Shown here one piece after another: positions 57,901 to 64,000 of a DNA stretch of 64,000 nucleotides (positions within the stretch are counted from its first letter, which is position 1; the number at the start of each line of letters is the position of its first letter). Origin of the DNA: Undaria pinnatifida (taxonomy: Eukaryota > Sar > Phaeophyceae > Laminariales > Alariaceae). The DNA is taken from contig JABAKD010000009.1 in the NCBI GenBank assembly GCA_012845835.1, positions 10,717,785 to 10,781,784 on the forward strand, in the 5' to 3' direction. Made by a program: the position numbers and the translations under genes. The notes beneath the pieces were generated by a model. The model was given only the letters and a program-made list of their open reading frames with translations, had not been told where the DNA came from and ran no database searches.

Positions 57901-58795
57901 CAAGGGGGTTCCAAAATCTCGCGGGTCGGGTCGGGTCGGGTCATTACGTTTTGAAATCTCACGGGTCGGGTCGGGTCGGGTCAAGAGATTTTCAAAATCT
58001 CGCGGGTCGGGTCGGGTCGGGTCAAAAGGCTTCAAAATCTCGCGGGTCGGGTCGGGTCGGGTCAAGAGGGTTGCAAAATCTCGCGGGTCGGGTCGGGTCA
58101 TGACCCGCGAGATACGGGTCACTTCGCGGGTCAAGCCATAATGACCCGTGAGTTGTTTTGGGCTGACCCGCGGGTCAAACCCGCGGATCTAGCCGGCGGA
58201 TCCGCCTTTTTCAAACTTACAGCTGAGAGCCACGTTGATGCCGTGCAGGCGCCCCGCGGGTCGGGCCCGCGGGTCCGCCAATAAAATACAAACACTTCGG
58301 CTTCCTGCCTCCCTTGTGCCGATGCTCCGATCATATGTCATCACAGCGTGCAGAACAATCACCACGCAGTACCCCTAGCTACTCGTACCAAGGCATACAG
58401 CAATGTGACGCGAATCCCGTACCTACTGAAGCCGTAACAACAGCAGTAATATGACGTTCATACCAGTACGAAATGTGACCAAAATATAAAAAGGCAAGGA
58501 AGCCTTAGGGCAGTCGTCGTCGAAGCAGCAGCAGCAGTCGCAGCACTGGCAGCAGCAAGCACCAGCAGCAGACCCCGGATTCTCGCGGATCGAAGCCCCT
58601 GCTGACAGACCCACCGCCCCAGTTGTGGGCTTGCTGCCGGAGGCGGCTCAGCTAGGCTGCTTGCCGGGGCTGGAGACTGCACAGATAGAAGATAGATACA
58701 GCAGTAGTAGTACTGTAGTAGTAGCTAGCTCGAGAATTATCATACCAGTAGTACGGAATGTGACGTAAAAAAGCAAGAAGAGCAGCCGTTGTCGA

Positions 58796-58841
<46 letters not shown>

Positions 58842-61800
58842 CCCTGGCAGCAGCAAGCACCAGCAGCAGACAACGCATCCTCGCGGATCGCAGCCCCTGC
58901 TGACAGATCCACCGCCCCAGTTGTGGGCTTGCTGCCGGAGGCGGCTCAGCTAGGCTGCTTGCCGGGGCCGGAGACTGCACTTGTAACTTATAACTAGCTC
59001 GCTCGTCGGGTCGCTCGTCGGGTCGACCCGGTGGTCTAACGGTACGGGCATGTCCATGCATGTGGGTTGCGGTTTCTTTCCTATTTCTCGCGCGCACGCC
59101 ACATGACATAATCATCAGCTGCAAACAACGCCGGTAAAAAACGCAGAGAACACGACATACTGGAAAAAATAAGAGGGACCAAGGACCAACCAACTGACCG
59201 AGGTATACATGCTTTGACCCGTGACTTTTTTACTTTGACCCGTGAGAAATGTCACGGGTCAAGTTAACGTGACCCGCCAGACGACCCGAATCTCGCGGGT
59301 CACCCGGATTGTCGCGGGTCGGGTCGGGTCGGGTCAGGACGATTTCAAAATCTCGCGGGTCGGGTCGGGTCGGGTCAAGACGTCTCGAAAATCTCGCGGG
59401 TCGGGTCGGGTCGGGTCAAGACGTCTCGAAAATCTCGCGGGTCGGGTCGGGTCGGGTCAAGACGTCTCGAAAATCTCGCGGGTCGGGTCGGGTCAGCTGA
59501 CCCGACCCGACCCGACCCGACCCGCGAGATTTGACCCGACCCGTGAAAAGCCCAGGAAAAAACAAACGTGCATCTTCTACATATACGTCTTTGGTTGACG
59601 ATCGATACAGTACAAAATACCAGGTCTTTGATTCATGAATGATTGGTGATTGGTAATGATTGGTAGGCTCGGATCGATCGATAAGACTGGTTGCTCATTG
59701 GTTGATGGCTGGTTGATGGCTGATCGATGGTTGATTGATGATTCATAGATAACATTTTTATGGACGATCGATACAGCATACATTACTTGGTTCATGATCG
59801 ATGGGCGATTGTATTAATGACTGATGTTTGACGGTTGATCCTGCTTGCTTGTTTCTTCGCATCCGACTTCAAAACGAGGACAGGTAAGACGAGGACGAAG
59901 AAAACAAACAAGCTTCAATCGTTGAAGGCGAGGCCGATGAAAAATAACACTAATAGCAGCTGCCTGACCGCCGTTCGCCCCACCTCTACAAAAAGCGTGT
60001 AGACCCCCTCCTCCGGCTGGCCCTGGTTGTAGACGAGCACAAACGCCTTCAGCAGCATCTTGCGCAATGACTGTTGTGGTGGCAGGGGTCAAAGGGGAAG
60101 ACATATAACATCAGTACTTTCTCTGTAAGCACGTACCGTAAACTTGAGAGCTTTGAGTCGGCAGGATTTCACAACTAAAAACTAGTCGGTAGGTGCCGTT
60201 AGCCGACTAACTGATTTTAGATGGAAATTCGGCTGGCGAAGCCAGCTGATGGCCAGACGACTTGCCGAAGTCAAGTCAGGCGAGCAAAGCGTGCCCTACT
60301 AGCTCCGCCCCCCCCCCCAAAAAAAAAAGGTATCCTACAACAAGCAACCCTTCCTACAAGTATGGAAACCGAATAAGTTGAATAGTCGGCAACGTCGGGA
60401 AACAACTAACTACAATCCGACTGATAACTAGTTGGTGACCAAAGTCATGCCGACTCACAGCTCTAGTAACCGTACAATAAAACTAGTAACATCAGGTACC
60501 TGGTAAGGGGCAAACGTTTGCTTTAGGGTAGTGGCTAAGAACAGGTTCACCCTGGGCACTCGGGATCCATAAAAACGTATTATACATCCCGGATGCCAAC
60601 GGAAACATAATCCAAATGGGTGAACGCGTTTCGTGCGGCTGCGCCGCCAAAGCTACCCATTTCGGTCCCGACAACCGCGCACTACGTGCGTGCATGACGG
60701 TTGCGGTGGCGGTCGGCGCATGGGATAGGGTTCGGCTACGAGCAGGGGGGCGCCAACCAGGACGAAAACAAAAGCGACAACCACGCGAAGTCACGGTGGC
60801 CAAAACGGCAAAAACACCAGCCCTCCGCGCCGTATAAATATCTCGCCTTGTGAGTTTCTTCTTTTGTCTTGCCGTCTGTGTATCTATCAGCAGTGTACGT
60901 ATCGTTCTTCGTCTACGATCATTCTTCGTTTACGATTAGATCGCCTTGCTATCTAATACTTTCGCCGCCGTACACTCTGTGTATATTACGGTGTGTACGC
61001 GCGCTTGGCGCGCCTCCCACGCAAACTCCATCGCTCGCTCTGGCAGGGTCGTGGTGCGACTATCGGGTAGGAACAGGTACGACGTGTGTTTCGCCAGCCG
61101 CCGATCGAAGTGATCACTGCAGTATCTGGTACCTGGTAGTGTGTTTGTGTTCTTTCTATATATACTTGAACGCACAGAGTGTACCTGCAATGTTTGGCTC
61201 CTGCAATGGTTGGCTCCACAGTGTCCAGGTATATACAACATACACTCGTGCCTGTTTCCGGCCTACGTCGTACATCCTTCATAGATCTCGTTCGGAACAC
61301 ATAACCCATCCAACCCGAAAATTCAAAATCCACACTCGACGAGGCGAGCGCTTTGATAGTTTACGCACGCGGACCCTCGCCCTTTGCTGTGGCAAAAAAA
61401 AAAACAAGTCTTTGGGAGCAGAAGCCGATGCCCAGAAATCACGCCCACGCCGCGTCTACTCGGACATGATAGCATTGGCTCAAGCACTTTTGCTTCGGCC
61501 GTGAACCGCAGCCAATTCGTGATATTCGACGGTACTGCTCTTCATACGTCGGACAGATCACCGATCCCCGCGCGACGATCTAAATGTTTCGGGAAAGGTC
61601 TATATGATCTGTGTGGTCTAGCTCATGTTGACGGGTGGGAGCCGTACGATGATCGTGTATCGGGTACGTGCCTCCTGGGTTGAGTCTGCACTCTGTACCG
61701 GCAGACTAAATAGATCTTGCACAGCATCTCATAGAGGCAGATATACAGGATTATCATGTCGATTATCTATTGCTGTAGATCGTCCCCTTTGTGCGATTGA

Positions 61801-62884
61801 ATCGATCGACATCGGAATCGCACAGCAATGTAGACTATTATTTTTGCCGATATGCCGTCTTTCACCTTTCACAGGCTACATCGCCCCCTTCATCAGCTTG
61901 GGGGGGAGGCTCGTTACGCTCGTTCTTTTTTACTCGAAACTGAAGGGAGCCTATTACAATTTGAGTACGTAGCCCAAAATCGACTCAAATTTGACTCTCG
62001 TTTTATTAGCTCCGATTCGCAGTCCCATTTGCTCGGCCGCTCACTGCTTGTACTGGTGAGGGTACCTTACCGCATTTCCGAGAAAATGGTTGACATACAT
62101 GTAGGGTGAAGCCCCCTTCTTTTTTTATAGAAAAAGTGGTGAGCTCTCCTGGTACTGGTACTGCTCACTACGGTGGTTGCTGCTGTGCGTACCATTGTAC
62201 GCGTATTGCGGTAAGATGTGGACGTGAGGTTTTCCAGATTCTAGCGGAATACGAAGAAAGCCATTGTTAATACTCGTACTTATACGTAAAGCTCGAAAAA
62301 CTCTCATGAACGAAGCAAACTACAAATAGTATGGAAATGAGAAACATGTCAATACCTCGACGCACGTACGAAATACAGATACCTGGTAACCAGGTACCTG
62401 GTATTTAACAGTACGAACACCGACGAGCAGAGAGCAGGGGAGAACGATACACAGCCATGATCACCACACCACAACCACAACCACCACACACACAACTCAC
62501 CATTTGCTCCTCCATAAAAGCCTCTCTGCTCTCCTCCTCCCGCGACGACACCTGCTGTTGCTCCTGCTGTTGTTCCTTGGTGTCAGGAGCCACGGCCTCC
62601 TCCGTCCTTCGCCTGTTCAGCTCGCGCTGGAGATCGGCGAACGAAAACCCGTCATCACTGCTGTCACCATCACCACTTTCCCCCGCACCTGCCCGTACAG
62701 CAGCAGAAGAAGAAGGCGCCCACCTATCAGGAGGCAACCATGAGGAGCAGGAGAATGGCGACGATGCGTGTCGACGGGCCTCCGAACCTCCGAAGAGCAG
62801 AGGCGCTGTGAAGGCGCTGGCGGGAGAGAAGAACGGTGCCACGAGCAGAAACAGGAGCGAGGCGCCTGTGGAAGGCGCTTTCAT
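54742..62884 (-). CDS. DUF3110-domain protein with plastid-targeting presequence
   Basis: Complement of the join 54742-54904, 55243-55337, 56965-57075, 59984-60058, 62501-62884; 275 residues, complete. Residues 1-~24 are a signal peptide (MKAPSTGASLLFLLVAPFF) ending at ASAFTAP, the cleavage motif of bipartite plastid presequences. Residues ~30-127 are a low-complexity, acidic and Gln-rich linker. Residues ~130-222 match DUF3110, a small cyanobacterial and plastid family: KAFVLVYNQGQPEEGVYTL, then GRNVLRAWEDKPEAARYALM, then FCKENGVGLELVPCGRGL. The C-terminal ~53 residues (SLFTPQELARIKRQFEKSLE) are an extension not in cyanobacterial members I remember. All four introns are GT-AG (phases 0,0,0,2). 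The start is the first ATG before the signal peptide. Molecular function of DUF3110 is not known to me; location in the plastid is inferred. Confidence 0.88.
55243..55337 (-). CDS. DUF3110 gene exon 4
   Basis: 31 codons plus 2 nt, QIMSFCKENGVGLELVPCGR to RNKPE; acceptor GCTCTCAG, donor GTGAGT at 55237-55242. End of the DUF3110 domain; phase 2 junction gives Phe. Confidence 0.9.
55425..55460. repeat. Poly-G tracts in DUF3110 intron 3
   Basis: Runs of 17, 8 and 7 G separated by A, followed by a 42-46 bp repeat (CGTTCAAACCCGC.AC.TTTTCTAC) three times at 55494-55620. Confidence 0.85.
56085..56280 (-). repeat. SINE family S, body fragment
   Basis: CTCATCCCATCATT through CCTCGTCGATTTTTGCGTCG; matches the body of 34775-35113, without the tRNA-like head. 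Lies in DUF3110 intron 3. Confidence 0.65.
56712..56832. repeat. (CTA)n trinucleotide repeat
   Basis: ~120 bp of ACT/CTA triplets with CAC and CGA variants, preceded by a direct repeat of GGTACAACACGAGCGCAACA. In DUF3110 intron 3, ending ~130 bp from exon 3. Confidence 0.93.
56965..57075 (-). CDS. DUF3110 gene exon 3
   Basis: 37 codons, GRNVLRAWEDKPEAAR to LPMA; acceptor CTACACAG, donor GTGAGT at 56959-56964. Central helix, equivalent to the DDA.RYALLLEAQDFP block of cyanobacterial members. Confidence 0.9.
57862..58165. repeat. GGGTC array 1 (DUF3110 intron 2)
   Basis: Opens GGGCTTTTCACGGGTCATG, then ~5 units of ~40 bp (AAAATCTCGCGGGTC then GGGTC repeats), ending at an inverted block (GGGTCATGACCC). 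Confidence 0.9.
58433..58981. repeat. ~299-bp tandem duplication with CAG repeats
   Basis: The copies end CTGGAGACTGCAC at 58681 and CCGGAGACTGCAC at 58980. Each holds a CAG-rich stretch (longest 58798-58848) and GCTTGCTGCCGGAGGCGGCT. Intronic (DUF3110 intron 2); non-coding. Confidence 0.9.
59220..59553. repeat. GGGTC array 2 (DUF3110 intron 2)
   Basis: Four ~41 bp units (CTCGCGGGTC, GGGTC repeats, AAGACGTCTCGAAAAT), then a palindrome centred on CAGCTG and an inverted tail ending GACCCGTGAAAAGCCC, the complement of array 1's opening. Confidence 0.9.
59600..59820. repeat. GATTGGTTGATGG-type imperfect repeats
   Basis: Loose GATTGGT, GGTTGATGGCT and GATCGAT repeats between GGGTC array 2 and exon 2; ACGATCGATACAG occurs at both ends. 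Confidence 0.75.
59984..60058 (-). CDS. DUF3110 gene exon 2
   Basis: 25 codons, MLLKAFVLVYNQGQPEEGVY to LFVE; acceptor GCGCAAG, donor GTGGGG at 59978-59983. First strand of the DUF3110 domain. Confidence 0.85.
60141..60468. mobile_element. hAT-like MITE in DUF3110 intron 1
   Basis: 328 bp. The left end reads GAGAGCTTTGAGTCGGCA and the inverted right end AGAGCTGTGAGTCGGCA. Flanks ACCGTA on both sides (60135-60140, 60469-60474), extendable to ~8 bp with one mismatch, which fits hAT. Non-coding. Confidence 0.8.
60830..61504 (+). other. Candidate nested transcription unit: TATA box and long open frame
   Basis: CCGTATAAATATC at 60831-60843 is a good TATA box on the strand opposite to the host gene. 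An open frame follows (60869-61504), but it lacks an ATG for its first ~100 codons and has no family resemblance. The segment 60530-61980 differs in look from the adjoining intron and could be an inserted element. Confidence 0.25.
62501..62884 (-). CDS. DUF3110 gene exon 1 (presequence)
   Basis: 128 codons, ATG at 62884 reading leftward to EAFMEEQM; donor GTGAGT at 62495-62500. Carries the signal peptide, the ASAFTAP motif and a KEQQQEQQQ stretch. Confidence 0.88.
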
Positions 62885-63620
62885 GTTCAACTGCGACTGC
62901 TGCCGTTGTTGCTATTGCTGATTCTGTTGCTCAGCCACCTGCGGCGGCGGGGGTGCCTGGACTGCGCAGGGCAGAGCAGCAGGTAGAGCGTGCGTCTGCC
63001 TGAGCCTCTTCCTCGGGGTTATGCTGTGTAAGCAACTGCGGCTGTAGAGCTGCTGCTACTGATCGAGAGAGTCTGAATCGAGATGTTTCATGTAGACACA
63101 AATGGGAGTTCACATGAACAATTCAAGTATTTGGCTACAGGGGAACAGGGGACGAGAATACTCAGAGTGTATGAGCAGCCGGGTACCACGGGGAATAGGG
63201 GACGAGAATACCAGAGTGTATGGTGCGTGGCGCAGCCCGTACAACGTCTATTGGCACCCGGTGTACTTGGCACCTTCATTCTACACTGCTTCCGCGAAGC
63301 CAGAACCGCATGGAGAAGCCCCCCCCAAGGTCGGTGGGGGGGATCGCAGGAGGGAAATTGTTTTTGGTTATAAACATAAAAAAAGGTAAAAAAGCAACTG
63401 ATCGACACATGACGCGTATGAAAATGCGTGGAAGTGTGGTGATAGCTTTATTTTTCCCCATCCGCCGGAGGATTAAAAAAAAAAAAAAAAATGAAATAAA
63501 AAGGTATAATATCCGATCGAGGGCGCACAAGGAAGGTTATCCGGCACACCACGCCCCCCCCCCCTCCCCCGCCCCCTCCGAGGCCCCAAAAAATATCGTT
63601 TTCAACATGTTTTTTTTTTT
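62885..63620 (-). promoter_or_regulatory. Upstream region of the DUF3110 gene
   Basis: No TATA box seen near the start. Holds a CTG/GCTG-rich stretch just upstream of the ATG, and a 50 bp direct repeat at 63139-63172 / 63189-63222 (GGGGA.CAGGGGACGAGAATA). Confidence 0.35.
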
Positions 63621-64000
63621 CAACTTGTTTCTTTGCTTAGTGGTTCGTTTCTTGGCTGTGCCCATGTGGATGGTTTACTGCACACTCTCGCGTTAACAAA
63701 GAGGCTTGGCAAACAAGCCAACATTGCCAGAGCAAGGGATGTCAAACTGTACTTTTTTAGGTGGTTTAGGTATGTAAATCCTTGCGTCAATGCAAGGTGG
63801 TCAATGTAGTCAGAAATAATCAATGGTGGGCAAGCGCCGCGCTTGGGCACGAAACCCTGTAAGCCTTCGTGCCCTTGATGTCCAAACACGGCGCGCACGT
63901 GCCTCCTGGTTGTTCCACCGTTCTCGCACAGCCTGGGCTCAAGATGCCGCGGGAGGCAGTTGGCACCGCGTGGAGATACACGCGATTCAGGTTTATCCAA
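63621..64000. other. Window edge, open minus frame
   Basis: A 126-codon minus frame runs off the right edge (contains RHLEPRLCENGGTTRRHVRA). No family recognised; could be part of a gene beyond the window. Confidence 0.25.

Overview
This is a eukaryotic nuclear window, most likely from a brown alga or a close photosynthetic stramenopile. The evidence is as follows. Two genes have many short exons with good GT-AG borders and introns of 0.3-2.9 kb. One of them encodes a plastid-family protein whose N-terminus reads as a signal peptide followed by ASAFTAP, the bipartite plastid-import signature of algae with red-derived plastids. The intergenic DNA is packed with LTR elements, MITEs, SINE-like repeats and tandem arrays. 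The taxon is inferred; nothing in the window names it.

Layout. (1) 1-9159, + strand: the last six exons of an amidinotransferase gene of the GATM/AGAT family; earlier exons lie left of the window. Its introns hold MITEs, a three-copy dispersed repeat and a ~0.9 kb (CCCT)n array. (2) 9160-13330: a four-copy ~230-250 bp satellite, an unidentified ORF and a hairpin-bearing repeat. (3) 13325-21884: a macrosatellite of about ten ~850 bp units, each with two tRNA-like promoter boxes in head-to-head orientation; a TRIM has inserted in one unit. (4) 21984-33255, - strand: a broken Ty3/gypsy (chromovirus-type) element with 269 bp LTRs and a 4 bp target duplication. (5) 33256-42660: older repeat copies, a tandem duplication, a chimeric TRIM/gypsy insertion, an intact-looking TRIM and a pogo-like MITE. 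(6) 42660-51740: dense nested MITEs (three families), a solo LTR, a 147 bp tandem array and a ~45 bp minisatellite. (7) 51740-54741: dispersed repeats and pyrimidine tracts, no gene recognised. (8) 54742-62884, - strand: a complete five-exon gene for a 275-residue DUF3110 protein with a plastid presequence; its introns carry GGGTC arrays, CAG repeats and a hAT-like MITE. (9) 62885-64000: its upstream region.

The two host genes point toward each other across ~45 kb of repeats, and nothing suggests that they work together. The most unusual structure is at 38555-39117: one insertion, bounded by a perfect GTGT duplication, that has a gypsy LTR at one end and a TRIM LTR at the other. It shows that the two families recombine, and they also share the same primer-binding site. 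Exon borders were worked out by hand from splice signals, reading phase and remembered family sequence; no alignment was run.
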